A stretch of 64,000 bases of DNA from Sandaracinus sp. GTDB lineage: Bacteria; Myxococcota_A; Polyangia; Polyangiales; Houyiibacteriaceae. Positions 43,044-51,351 of this stretch are shown piece after piece (position 1 is the first letter of the stretch; each line of letters opens with the position of its first letter). The notes beneath the pieces were generated by a model that worked only from the letters and a program-made list of their open reading frames with translations, ran no database searches and was not told where the DNA came from. Position numbers and translations under genes: made by a program. The stretch spans positions 118,385 to 182,384 of the forward strand of contig JACKEH010000006.1 in assembly GCA_020633125.1 (NCBI GenBank). Direction: 5' to 3'.

Positions 43044-44342
43044 ATGGCGGACCTGCTCGGTCGTTTCGAGCTCGTGGAGAAGATCGCCACGGGAGGCATG
43101 GGCGACGTCTACCTCGCGCATCAGTGGGGAGACGGCGGCTTCGTGCGCGCGTCCGTGGTCAAACGCCTTCACCCGCACCTCTCGGAACGTCCGACGGCGC
43201 TCGACGACTTCCGCAACGAGGCCGCGCTCCTCGCGCTCTTGGCGCATCCGGGCATTCCGCACGTGTACGACTTCCGTTTCGAGAACGGCCGTTGGTACAT
43301 CGCGATGGAGTACGTGCGGGGGCCGACGCTCGGCGCGATTCGGCGCGCGGAGCAGAGCATCGGCCGCGTCATGCCCTGGAAGGCCGCCATCGGAGTCGCG
43401 CTGCAGCTCTGCGACATCCTCGGCTACGTGCACGAGCGACGCGACGACGTGAGCGACGAGCCGCTGGGCATCGTGCACGGCGACCTGAGCCCCGAGAACG
43501 TGATCCTCGGGCGCGACGGCCAGGTTCGCTTGCTCGACTTCGGCATCGCGGGCGGGGCGGAGCATCGCCAGCGGCAGCGCGAGCGCGAGAAGGGCATTCG
43601 AGGCACCCTCGGCTACATCGCGCCCGAGGCGATCTCGAAAGACCAACCGGTGGACCAGCGCGCGGACGTGTTCGTGCTCGGGGTGTTGCTCTACGAGATG
43701 TCGACCGGACAGCGGCTCTTCCCCGGCGACGGGTTGAACTACGTCAACGCGGTGCTCCAGCAATCGCCGAAGCCGCCGAGTGAGCATCGCGACGACTACC
43801 CGAAGGAGCTCGAGCGGGTGCTCTTCCAGGTGCTCTCGCGGGACGTCGACGAGCGCCCGGCGGGGACACGCGAGCTGCGGCGCGCGCTCGAAGAGGTGGC
43901 GCGCGCGCACGACCTGCCGGTCGGCGGTCGGGTCGTCAGTGACTACGCCGAGACCCTCTACCCGGCGCGCGAGGACCGGCGGCTCGCCCTGCGCGAACGA
44001 CCCGAGGTGCTCGCGACCCAGGAGCTGCCCGTCCTCGAGCCCGCCGACGATCCCTCGCGGCTCTCGGCGCAAGAGCGCGAAGAGATGCTCGCCGGGCTTC
44101 AGGATTTCTTGCTGCCCGAGATGGAAGAGCTCGAAGCGGAGCTGCTCGTGGAGAGCCAGAGCCCGCCCGCGCTCGCGAGCGCTCCGGTGCCGCGGATGCC
44201 TCCGCCGCCTCCGCCGCCGAGCCTGGACGTCGAGCCCTCGCAGACCGAGACGCGGGTGCGACGACCCCCCGGCGAGAGTGAGATCGAAGGCAAGGACCCG
44301 AAGGCGGGCTTCTACATCTACGTCGCAGACGAGGAATCGTGA
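43044..44342 (+). CDS. Ser/Thr protein kinase with HGD catalytic loop
   Basis: This 432-residue kinase starts MADLLGRFELVEKIATGGMG; an ATG at 43032 is also in frame. The ATP lysine is in SVVKRLHPHL, the activation segment starts LDFGIAGG, and the APE-like motif is LGYIAPEAI. The catalytic loop is IVHGDLSPENVIL, so the usual Arg before the catalytic Asp is Gly, and the Lys two residues after Asp is Ser. It may therefore be weakly active or differently regulated. After the kinase domain there is an acidic and proline-rich tail (PRMPPPPPPPS) ending GFYIYVADEES. No membrane helix is obvious. A small MYXO-CTERM-like gene starts within its stop codon. Confidence 0.92.
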   Translation: MADLLGRFELVEKIATGGMGDVYLAHQWGDGGFVRASVVKRLHPHLSERPTALDDFRNEAALLALLAHPGIPHVYDFRFENGRWYIAMEYVRGPTLGAIRRAEQSIGRVMPWKAAIGVALQLCDILGYVHERRDDVSDEPLGIVHGDLSPENVILGRDGQVRLLDFGIAGGAEHRQRQREREKGIRGTLGYIAPEAISKDQPVDQRADVFVLGVLLYEMSTGQRLFPGDGLNYVNAVLQQSPKPPSEHRDDYPKELERVLFQVLSRDVDERPAGTRELRRALEEVARAHDLPVGGRVVSDYAETLYPAREDRRLALRERPEVLATQELPVLEPADDPSRLSAQEREEMLAGLQDFLLPEMEELEAELLVESQSPPALASAPVPRMPPPPPPPSLDVEPSQTETRVRRPPGESEIEGKDPKAGFYIYVADEES

Positions 44343-44545
44343 GCCGGTTCTCCCGTGCGATCTTCGCCTTCGGAATGCTCGGCCTCATCGCCGTGGCTCC
44401 GGTGGCGTGGGCCGACGTGCCGCCGAGCGATGCCGGCGAGAGGCGCGACGACGACGGCGGATGCCAGGCCGGAGGCGCGGGTACTGGTGGAGCGGCGACC
44501 TTGGTGCTCGTCGTCTTGGCCACGCGCCGTCGCCGCCGTCCTTGA
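44339..44545 (+). CDS. Small secreted protein with MYXO-CTERM-like sorting tail
   Basis: This 68-residue protein is translated from a GTG overlapping the kinase stop. It has a signal peptide (SRFSRAIFAFGMLGLIAVAP, then VAWA), a short acidic mature part, and a tail made of a cysteine (DGGCQAGGAG), a hydrophobic helix (AATLVLVVLA) and an arginine cluster (TRRRRRP). Cys, helix, then Arg cluster is the layout of the MYXO-CTERM signal of myxobacteria, which is thought to lead to processing and lipidation at the cell surface. The mature part is only about 25 residues. Function is unknown. Confidence 0.72.
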   Translation: MSRFSRAIFAFGMLGLIAVAPVAWADVPPSDAGERRDDDGGCQAGGAGTGGAATLVLVVLATRRRRRP

Positions 44546-44629
44546 GCTCGCGGTTTGGCGGCGTCGACGCATGCGTCGCGCGCGTCGGTTTCCCACGACG
44601 CGTCGCGAGCGTCGCACGCGGCGCGACGT

Positions 44630-45586
44630 TCAGCTCAAGTGCACGCTGGGCGCCGGGGCGTGAAAGTCGTAGCGCACGCCGGTCTCACGCTCGCTGAGCT
44701 CGAAGAGCGCACGCGCGGCTTCGGGGTCGCGGGCTGGACGCGCGACGTGCGCGCGGGTCGGGGTGCCACGAATCTCGAAGAGGCCGTTCGGCCCGAAATA
44801 TTCGCCGCCGCGTACGTCCGAGGCGGTCGCGGCATAGAGCGTCGGCAGCGCACCTTCACGCGCCGATTGCGCGAGGTAGGTGTTGTTCCAACGCATCACG
44901 GCTTCCATGAGCTTCGAGCCTTCGAGACGCGGACCGACGAACTGAAGGTTCGTGTTCGAGAAGCCCGGGTGGCAGGCGACCGCGATGGTGCTCTTCCGCG
45001 CGGCCTCGAAGCGGCGCTGGAGCTCGAAGGTGAAGAGCAGGTTCGCGAGCTTCGTGCGGCAGTAGACGATCCACTTCTGGTAGCCGCGGGTCGCGTGAAG
45101 GTCGTCGAGCTTCACGCGATGCACGAAGCGGTGGCCGAGGCTGCTCACGTTGACCACGCGGGACGAAGGCGCGGCGAGCAGGAGCGGCAACAAGCGCCCG
45201 GTCAGCGCGAAGTGGCCGAGGTGGTTGGTGCCCATCTGCATCTCGAAACCGTCCGCGGTCGTGGTGCGCGGGATGGCCATGATGCCGGCGTTGTTCACGA
45301 GCACGTCGATCGAGGGCAAGGCGGTGCTCATGCGCTCGGCGAAGCCACGAATCGAGTCGAGGCTCGCGAGGTCGAGGCTCTCGAGCGTGAGGTTGGCCTT
45401 CGGCGTCGCGAGCCGAATCTCAGCCATCGCGCGCTCCCCCTTGTCGCGGCTGCGGCACGCGAGGACCACGTGCGCGCCGGCGCCGGCGAGCGCACGTGCG
45501 GCTTCGAGGCCGATGCCGCTGTTGGCGCCGGTGACGACGACGTGGCGGCCTTGAAGGTTCGGAAGATCGTTCTCGGTGAAGGGCAT
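44630..45586 (-). CDS. Short-chain dehydrogenase/reductase
   Basis: This 318-residue oxidoreductase starts MPFTENDLPNLQGRHVVVTG. Motifs are VVTGANSGIGLEAARAL for NAD(P) binding, VLVNNAGIMAIPR, VVNVSSLGHRF with the catalytic Ser, and IVYCRTKLANLLF with Tyr and Lys. It resembles the retinol-dehydrogenase or WW-domain oxidoreductase-like group, as does the SDR at 26468. It is the last gene of a probable leftward operon with tetR, a hypothetical gene and another SDR, spaced 31 bp from the preceding SDR. Confidence 0.9.
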   Translation of the reverse strand: MPFTENDLPNLQGRHVVVTGANSGIGLEAARALAGAGAHVVLACRSRDKGERAMAEIRLATPKANLTLESLDLASLDSIRGFAERMSTALPSIDVLVNNAGIMAIPRTTTADGFEMQMGTNHLGHFALTGRLLPLLLAAPSSRVVNVSSLGHRFVHRVKLDDLHATRGYQKWIVYCRTKLANLLFTFELQRRFEAARKSTIAVACHPGFSNTNLQFVGPRLEGSKLMEAVMRWNNTYLAQSAREGALPTLYAATASDVRGGEYFGPNGLFEIRGTPTRAHVARPARDPEAARALFELSERETGVRYDFHAPAPSVHLS

Positions 45587-45617
45587 GACGTTCTCGGGCG
45601 GGGGCTTGGGGACGGGA

Positions 45618-46367
45618 TCAGGCGAGAGGGGAGGGGCTGAAGCGGCGCGTGATGGCGCTGGCGAGCCGCGGGAAACGCGGCGCCAGATCGTACGGGAAGG
45701 GGTACACGACACGCGCGCGGCGTTGGTCGAGCGCCAGGACGATGCGTTCGGCGAGGGTCTGTGGGTCGCCGCTCGGCAGGACGCGCGCGAGCGGCGAGCG
45801 TTGGAGCTGGTCGCGACCCTTTTGCTCGAGGCTGGAGCGCACCGGGCCGGGGTAGACGGTGACGACGTGCACGCCGTGCGGGGCGAGCTCGACGCGTGCG
45901 ATCTCGGAGGCCATCGCGAAGCCGGCCTTCGCGGCGCCGTAGTAAGTCGCGCCACGGAGCGGGACCACGCCCGCGAGGCTGGCGACGTTCACGATCGCGG
46001 CGCCGTGCCGCATCGAGCCGGCCGCGCGTCGTTGCAACCAGAGCGGCGCCACGAGGTCGACGTCGAGCACCTTCTTCGCGGCGTCCCAGGGCATCGCGGT
46101 GACGGAGCGAAAGTCGAGGATGCCCGCGCAGTTGATCAAGAGATCGACGTCACGCTCGGTGGTCGCGTCGGACCATCGCGCGTCGAGTGCGTCGACGTCG
46201 GCGAGGTCCCACGCGAGCGCGCATGCGTCGAGCTCGTGCGCCAGCGGGGCCAGTGCGGACGCGTTCTGATCGACCAGCGTCATCGCCTCGGCGCGTCCAC
46301 GAAGACGACGCGCGAGCGCCGAACCAATCGCGCCCGACGCGCCCGTGATCAGCGCGTGACGGAACAT
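45618..46367 (-). CDS. Short-chain dehydrogenase/reductase
   Basis: This 249-residue protein starts MFRHALITGASGAIGSALAR. It has INCAGIL in place of NNAG, the serine in VNVASLAGVVP and the YYGAAKAGF Tyr/Lys site, so it is an intact classical SDR. The C-terminus (RFSPSPLA) is basic. Its start codon overlaps the stop of the upstream hypothetical gene, so translation is coupled. As part of the TetR-controlled operon it probably acts on a lipid-like or xenobiotic alcohol or ketone, which is inference. Confidence 0.9.
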   Translation of the reverse strand: MFRHALITGASGAIGSALARRLRGRAEAMTLVDQNASALAPLAHELDACALAWDLADVDALDARWSDATTERDVDLLINCAGILDFRSVTAMPWDAAKKVLDVDLVAPLWLQRRAAGSMRHGAAIVNVASLAGVVPLRGATYYGAAKAGFAMASEIARVELAPHGVHVVTVYPGPVRSSLEQKGRDQLQRSPLARVLPSGDPQTLAERIVLALDQRRARVVYPFPYDLAPRFPRLASAITRRFSPSPLA

Positions 46368-46918
46368 CAGCCCCACCCGAAGGGCGCGGCGGGCAGGTTC
46401 GTGTCGAGGGCGAACCAGAGCACGAAGGTGTGCGCGGTTTCTCCAACCCACATCGCCGGGCCGAGGAAGAGGCCGGGCGAGACCTCGCGAACCTCGTCGT
46501 GAATGTGGCGAATCACCCAGGGGTTCTCGGCGAGGTCGTAGTCGAGGCGAATGCAGGGCGCCCCGTCGACGACCGACGCTTCGATCGTGGTGTGAAAGGG
46601 GAAGAGCTTGTGGCTGCCGCCGAGGTGGACGCGGTTGACGCCGAGGCCGTGGGCGTCGTCTTTCGAAGCAAACGACTTGCCGCCCCACGGGAAGAACGAC
46701 GCGCCGGCGAGGGAGCGGACGCGCTTGGCGAGCGGCTCGCGGTCGAGGCCGCGGACGGCGAGCATGCGGCCGGTCGGGTTTCCGTCGAGCGTGGCGAGCG
46801 CGGGCACCTTCCCGCGATGGTAGAGCGCGTCGAGCGAGGGGACGTCGCGCCGCGCGAGCTCGTCGAGGGTGAGGCGCGGCGTGCTGGGGCTGCGTTCCGT
46901 CGAGTGAATCGTGGTCAT
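46367..46918 (-). CDS. Conserved hypothetical protein in TetR-SDR operon
   Basis: This 183-residue protein starts MTTIHSTERSPSTPRLTLDE and has no signal peptide or membrane helix. It has aromatic and charged stretches: KVPALATLDGNPTGRMLAV, GASFFPWGGKSFASKDDAHG, IRLDYDLAENPWVIRHIHDE and LFLGPAMWVGE. The pattern of beta-strand-like segments ending in GPAMW suggests a lipocalin-like or ligand-binding barrel, but I do not recognise a named family. It is coupled to tetR upstream by an ATGA overlap and to an SDR downstream by a TGATG overlap, which points to a role in the same pathway. Confidence 0.72.
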   Translation of the reverse strand: MTTIHSTERSPSTPRLTLDELARRDVPSLDALYHRGKVPALATLDGNPTGRMLAVRGLDREPLAKRVRSLAGASFFPWGGKSFASKDDAHGLGVNRVHLGGSHKLFPFHTTIEASVVDGAPCIRLDYDLAENPWVIRHIHDEVREVSPGLFLGPAMWVGETAHTFVLWFALDTNLPAAPFGWG

Positions 46919-47718
46919 CGCTCTTCCTCCTCCTTCGCGCGACGCTTCGCGCTCTTCGGTGCCGTGGACTTGGGCGCCGTGGACTTGGGCGCCGTGGACT
47001 TGGACGCCGCGGACTTGGACGCTGCGGACTTGGACGCTGCGGACTTGGACGCCGCGGTTTTCGAGGGGGCCTTCTTCGACGGGACCGAGGCATCGTCGGC
47101 GATGCGTTTCGCTGGCTCACGCTTCGGGGCGTCGTCGTTCGCGACGCTTCGCCACCACACCAGCGCGGCGCTGCGCACGAGCTCGGCGTCGAGGCGCAGG
47201 TAGCCCGCGCGCTCGGCCTTGAGCAGACCGACGAAGCCGCCCCACGCGAAGGCGATGAGCACGTCGGGGCGCAAGTCGGTGCGCAACACCCCGCGCGCCT
47301 GCATCGCGATCACCGCCTCGACGACCGGAAGCAACACGCCGTGCTCGACGGCGCGGCTCGTGGCGTCGAGGTAGGGCGCGTGGTCCTGCAGCTCCAAGAA
47401 GTGCGCGGCGACCGGATCGCTCTCGGCGAAGGCGTAGAGGCGGTCCCAGAGCGCGAGGAAACGTTCGCGCGGCGGCATCGCGGGGTCGTCGCGGTGCATC
47501 AGCGCTTGGCCGAGCTTCGCCTTGGTCTCTCGAAAGAGCACGTTCACGAGCTCTTCCTTCGAGGCGACGTAGCGGTAGATGGTGCCGGGGCCGACCTCCG
47601 CGCGCTCCGCGACCTCCGGGACCGCGGTGCCGTGGAAGCCCCGCTCGGCGAAGAGCTCGAGGGCCGCGCGCAGGATGCGGCGGCGGGTCTCGGCCTTGCG
47701 TTCTTCGAGGCGGCTCAT
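46915..47718 (-). CDS. TetR-family transcriptional regulator with repetitive Ala/Ser/Lys tail
   Basis: The ATG at 47718 (MSRLEERKAETRRRILRAAL) opens a TetR repressor of about 267 residues. The helix-turn-helix is in GTAVPEVAERAEVGPGTIYRYV. The middle is a TetR C-terminal ligand-binding domain. The last 70 residues are an unusual tail of about seven five-residue repeats of the SAASK/STAPK kind, ending in KRRAKEEEER and likely able to bind DNA or stay unfolded. A further ATG at 47736 lies inside the operator palindrome and is less likely. It probably represses its own four-gene operon (tetR, hypothetical, two SDRs) until a hydrophobic ligand binds. Confidence 0.92.
   Translation of the reverse strand: MSRLEERKAETRRRILRAALELFAERGFHGTAVPEVAERAEVGPGTIYRYVASKEELVNVLFRETKAKLGQALMHRDDPAMPPRERFLALWDRLYAFAESDPVAAHFLELQDHAPYLDATSRAVEHGVLLPVVEAVIAMQARGVLRTDLRPDVLIAFAWGGFVGLLKAERAGYLRLDAELVRSAALVWWRSVANDDAPKREPAKRIADDASVPSKKAPSKTAASKSAASKSAASKSAASKSTAPKSTAPKSTAPKSAKRRAKEEEER
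46958..47060 (-). repeat. Tandem 15-bp repeat encoding the TetR tail
   Basis: About seven copies of a 15-bp unit (GCCGTGGACTTGGGC on the + strand, with variants) encode alternating SAASK and STAPK units. Copies near the end are almost identical, so slippage could change tail length in steps of five residues without shifting the frame. Confidence 0.88.
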
Positions 47719-47724
47719 GACGGA

Positions 47725-47740
47725 CGGAATGTTCATTCCG
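47725..47740. promoter_or_regulatory. Palindromic operator for the TetR regulator
   Basis: CGGAATG and CATTCCG form a perfect 7-bp inverted repeat around a TT spacer, six bases upstream of the chosen tetR start codon. Its position between tetR and obgE and its symmetry fit a self-regulatory operator for the TetR protein. Confidence 0.75.
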
Positions 47741-47801
47741 TTTTGGGGTTCGTCAAGGGCCTTCTTGCGGGCGGCGGCGGGCGCGGTACATGAGCCGCCC
47801 C

Positions 47802-48950
47802 ATGCAGTTCATCGACGAGATCGAAATCGAAGCGGCCGCCGGCAACGGCGGGAACGGCGCCGTGGCGTTTCGTCGAGAATCGCACCGTCCGCTCGGCGGG
47901 CCTTCGGGCGGCAACGGCGGCAACGGCGGCAACGTCGTGCTTCACGCCCACGACCGGCTCACGACCTTGCTCGACCTCGGCTACCGCCGACGAATTCGCG
48001 CGCAGGAGGGCGAGAACGGGCGCGGCAAGGACCAATACGGCGCGGCCGGCAAGGACGAGGTGGTCCAGGTGCCGGTGGGCACGCAGGTCTACGACGCCGA
48101 GACCGGCGAGCTCCTCGCGGACCTCGACCAACACGACCAGAAGGTCGTCATCTGCAAGGGCGGCCTCGGCGGGCGCGGCAACATGCACTTCGCGACGCCC
48201 TACGATCGGGCGCCGCGGCGTGCGGAAGACGGCACTCCCGGCGAGCGCAAGATGCTCCGGCTCGAGCTCAAGTTGCTCGCGGACGTCGGCCTCGTCGGCT
48301 ACCCGAACGTCGGCAAGAGCACCTTCATCGCGAGCGTCTCGCGCGCCCGCCCGAAGATCGCCGACTATCCCTTCACGACCTTGGTGCCGAACCTCGGTGT
48401 CGTTTCGTTGGGCGACGAGCGCAGCTTCGTGGTGGCCGACATTCCCGGCATCATCGAAGGCGCGGCCGAGGGCGCGGGCCTCGGAATTCGTTTCTTGCGC
48501 CACGTCGAGCGCAACCGCGTCCTGCTCCACCTCATCACGGTGGATCCGGACCCGGAGCGTGATCCGGTCAAGGACTACGACGTGCTCGTGCGCGAGCTCG
48601 CGGAGTTCTCGCCGACGCTCGCGGAGCGTCCGGTGATCGTCGCGGTCTCGAAGACCGACATTCCCGAGGTCGTCGAGGCGTTGCCGCGCATCGAAGAAGA
48701 GCTCGCGGCGCGTGGGGTCGCGAAGGTCTATCCCTTCAGCTCCGCGACGCGCGACGGGATGCAGGAGCTGCTGCTCGCGATCGAAGCGATGCTCAAGGCG
48801 AACCCGCGCGAGTCGATGCCCGCGCCCGTGACGCCCGTAGAACGACAGGAGCTTCGGCGTCGTCGCGGCGCGCAGCTCGACGACGATCTCGAAGGCGACG
48901 AGGACCTCGACGAAGGGCTCGAGGACGAGGACTTCGACGACGACGAGTGA
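47802..48950 (+). CDS. obgE: Obg-family GTPase
   Basis: This is an essential GTPase involved in ribosome maturation and stress responses. The start chosen is ATG 47802 (MQFIDEIEIEAAAGNGGNG), which matches the family N-terminus; ATG 47790 is an alternative. The glycine-rich Obg fold is seen in GGPSGGNGGNGGNVVL and GGLGGRGNMHFATP. The GTPase domain has G1 GYPNVGKST, G3 DIPGIIEGAAEGAGLG and G4-like SKTD. A C-terminal acidic tail (DDDLEGDEDLDEGLEDEDFD) ends the protein. Length is 382 residues. It is divergent from the TetR operon. Confidence 0.97.
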   Translation: MQFIDEIEIEAAAGNGGNGAVAFRRESHRPLGGPSGGNGGNGGNVVLHAHDRLTTLLDLGYRRRIRAQEGENGRGKDQYGAAGKDEVVQVPVGTQVYDAETGELLADLDQHDQKVVICKGGLGGRGNMHFATPYDRAPRRAEDGTPGERKMLRLELKLLADVGLVGYPNVGKSTFIASVSRARPKIADYPFTTLVPNLGVVSLGDERSFVVADIPGIIEGAAEGAGLGIRFLRHVERNRVLLHLITVDPDPERDPVKDYDVLVRELAEFSPTLAERPVIVAVSKTDIPEVVEALPRIEEELAARGVAKVYPFSSATRDGMQELLLAIEAMLKANPRESMPAPVTPVERQELRRRRGAQLDDDLEGDEDLDEGLEDEDFDDDE

Positions 48951-49019
48951 GCCGGGGTCGGGCCTTCGTCAGTTTCGAAACGAATCGACGCGTCGCGGGT
49001 GTCGCGACAGAGCGAGGTG

Positions 49020-50441
49020 TCATTCCTCGCGGAAGTCTTCGATGTCGAGCCCGTAGCGCTTGAGCCAGCGGTGGATCTGCATCCGTTCTTTGCCGAGCTC
49101 GCGACCCACGGCCGCGATGTTGCCGCGATGGCGCACGAGCAGCGCGCGAAGCTCGGCTTCGTCGGGTGCTTGGCTTCGGCCCGAGGTCGACACCTTTCCG
49201 GTGGTGGCGCGCGGTGACGAAGACTCGCGCGGCGGCGGGTCACCGTGTTGGTCGAGCGCGTGCTGCACGGAGGCTGGAAGGTGCGGGAGGTCGAGCTCGC
49301 GTCCGTCGGCGAGCGCGATCGAGAGCTTCACCGCGCTCTCCAGCTCGCGGACGTTGTAGGGCCAGTCGTAGTGCGCGACCGCGAGCAGGTAAGGGAACGA
49401 GACACGCGCGTCGCGTTGTCCCGCTGCGGAGAGGAAGTGCCGCACCAGCCCGAAGAGATCCTCGCGGCGCCGCCGAAGCGGGGGGAGGGTGATGACGAGC
49501 TCGCGAAGGCGTGCGAGCAGATCGCCACGGAACCGACCTTCGGCCACGTAGGCGTCGAGGTCGCGGTGGGTCGCGCAGACCACCCGCACGTCGACGGCTT
49601 GAGGCGTCGTCGAGCCGAGCGGCATGACCTGCCGCTCCTGGAGCACGCGCAGAAGCTTCGCCTGCGCTTCGAGCGGCATGTCGCCGATCTCGTCGAGGAA
49701 GAGCGTGCCGCCGTGCGCGGCCCGCACGAGGCCCATCTTGTCGCTCGTCGCGCCCGTGAACGCGCCCTTGCGGTAGCCGAAGAGCTCGCTCTCGAGCAGG
49801 CTCGCCGGCAAGGCCGCGCAGTTGATCGCCTGAAACGCGCCTTGGCGACCGCTCCAACGATGAAGCTCCCGGGCGACCAACTCCTTGCCGGTGCCGGACT
49901 CGCCGGTCACCACCACCGAGAGCTGCGTGCGCGCGACCTTGTCGATGCGATCGAGGATCGCGTCAACCTGCGCCCCACCGACCAGCTCGCTCTCGTGAAT
50001 GCCGTGGCGCACCGGGCGTGCGGTGCTGACGACGCTGCCGTCGAGGCGGTAGGCGCCGTAGCGGTAGACGCCGGTGGCGGCGTAGCGGAAGAGGCTGTCG
50101 CCGATGCGGACCAGATCGTGGTCCACGAGCCGGTGCTCTTTGACGCGCCAGCCGCCGACGACGGTGCCGTTCGTGCTGCCGAGATCGACGATCCACCACT
50201 CGCCACCGCGCCGCTCGACGCGGGCGTGGTAGCGGCTCACGGCGGCTTCGGGAATCGAGAGCGAGTTGTCGGCCTCGCGACCCAGCGTCGTCACGTCGCC
50301 CGTGAACGGCAGCGCGGACGGCAAATGGGCGTGTAGGCGCGAGTACACGAGCACGAAGCCCGGCGTCGGGTCCTCGGCCGCGTGCACTCGGGGGACCGCG
50401 TCGACGGAGGCGGTGGTCCAGCCGTGGCGTTCGTCGCTCAT
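49020..50441 (-). CDS. FHA-domain sigma54-dependent transcriptional activator
   Basis: This activator of about 473 residues starts at ATG 50441, with 50462 as an alternative. The N-terminus is an FHA domain (VTTLGREADNSLSI, VSRYHARVE, DLGSTNGTVVGG), which reads phosphothreonine and so can couple Ser/Thr kinases to transcription. The AAA+ domain has GESGTGKELVAREL, the intact sigma54 loop GAFTGA, GGTLFLDEIGDM and the arginine finger region. The C-terminal Fis-type HTH contains RHRGNIAAVGRELGKERMQI. The two kinases near 41156-44342 are possible partners, but only as inference. No receiver domain is present. It is characteristic of myxobacteria. Confidence 0.94.
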   Translation of the reverse strand: MSDERHGWTTASVDAVPRVHAAEDPTPGFVLVYSRLHAHLPSALPFTGDVTTLGREADNSLSIPEAAVSRYHARVERRGGEWWIVDLGSTNGTVVGGWRVKEHRLVDHDLVRIGDSLFRYAATGVYRYGAYRLDGSVVSTARPVRHGIHESELVGGAQVDAILDRIDKVARTQLSVVVTGESGTGKELVARELHRWSGRQGAFQAINCAALPASLLESELFGYRKGAFTGATSDKMGLVRAAHGGTLFLDEIGDMPLEAQAKLLRVLQERQVMPLGSTTPQAVDVRVVCATHRDLDAYVAEGRFRGDLLARLRELVITLPPLRRRREDLFGLVRHFLSAAGQRDARVSFPYLLAVAHYDWPYNVRELESAVKLSIALADGRELDLPHLPASVQHALDQHGDPPPRESSSPRATTGKVSTSGRSQAPDEAELRALLVRHRGNIAAVGRELGKERMQIHRWLKRYGLDIEDFREE

Positions 50442-50527
50442 TCCTCGGAAGAACGCCACCATACCACGGTCGCCCCCGGAGTCACCGGCCTCGTCGGTGG
50501 CGGACCGGGGTCGCGGGCGCCGTGGGG

Positions 50528-50947
50528 TCAGGCCTCGTCGAACCCGAAGACGTCGCCTTCGGCGAAGCGGGCGAGCTCGATGCCGTCTTCGGGGAAAGGC
50601 GCGGGGGTGCGCGTCCAAGTGCGGCCGTGGTCGGTCGAGCAGGCGACCGAAACCCGCACGAAGGCCGGGGCGGTGCGCTCGCGAACTCCGTCCGCCCGCT
50701 GCACTTCGATCCAAAGGGCACCACCGAACACACGCGCCCGGATGCGGAAGGCGTAGTCCGTGATGTCGCAATGACCCTGCGCCGCGCCCGCCAAGAGGCC
50801 CGTGGCCACGACGACCGCCCCCTCCCGAAGGCGGGCTTCGAGGCGGTAGCGACGCAAGGTGCCGCGTTCCTCGAGCGCGAGGACGAACGAGGGCCGGTCC
50901 GGGCGAAGGGCAGGTTGCATCGGAAGAACCGTCGCGAGCGGCATCAC
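50528..50947 (-). CDS. Hypothetical protein
   Basis: This is a 139-residue soluble protein starting MMPLATVLPMQPALRPDRPS, with no signal peptide or helix. It contains beta-rich stretches such as RTAPAFVRVSVACSTDHGRT and FRIRARVFGGALWIEVQ and a single WTRTPAPFPEDGI segment. The start overlaps the stop of the DUF2934 gene by four bases, so the two are co-translated. I recognise no family. Confidence 0.65.
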   Translation of the reverse strand: MMPLATVLPMQPALRPDRPSFVLALEERGTLRRYRLEARLREGAVVVATGLLAGAAQGHCDITDYAFRIRARVFGGALWIEVQRADGVRERTAPAFVRVSVACSTDHGRTWTRTPAPFPEDGIELARFAEGDVFGFDEA

Positions 50948-51351
50948 GTCGACTCCTGCACGCCGAGCTCACGTTCGGCGACACGCCAGTAGAAGAGGGG
51001 GTCGCCCGCGAAGTGGTTCGACTCGGCGAGCAGGTAGGCCCGTTCGCGAACGACGTCGGTGGCCGACGGCTTGGCCTTGGCGGCCGGCTTCGAGACCGGC
51101 TTTCGAGCCTTCGGCGCCTCCGCGGACTTCGCCGTGGCCTGCGGCTCCGAGGACTTCGCGGCCGTCGGCGCCTCCGAGGACTTCGCGGCCACCGTCGCCT
51201 TCGGGGCCTTGGCGTCCGCCTTCGGAGCCTTGGCCTTCGTCTCCGACGGCGCCCTCGACTTTCGCGGCTTGGCTGCCGGGGTCGAATCCTCGCTCCGCGT
51301 GAGGGCCGAGGTGGGGCGGCGGCTCGGGCTCGTTTTCTTCGCTGCGGCCAT
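50944..51351 (-). CDS. DUF2934 protein with histone-H1-like Lys/Ala/Pro tail
   Basis: The 135-residue protein starts MAAAKKTSPSRRPTSALTRS. Its first 95 residues are a basic low-complexity repeat (KSSEAPTAAKSSEPQATAKS), like H1-type DNA-binding tails. The last 40 residues match DUF2934 (VVRERAYLLAESNHFAGDPL, with YWRVAEREL), a small helical domain of unknown function seen in bacterial stress-related proteins. The 9-bp inverted repeat directly upstream suggests tight control. Confidence 0.85.
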   Translation of the reverse strand: MAAAKKTSPSRRPTSALTRSEDSTPAAKPRKSRAPSETKAKAPKADAKAPKATVAAKSSEAPTAAKSSEPQATAKSAEAPKARKPVSKPAAKAKPSATDVVRERAYLLAESNHFAGDPLFYWRVAERELGVQEST

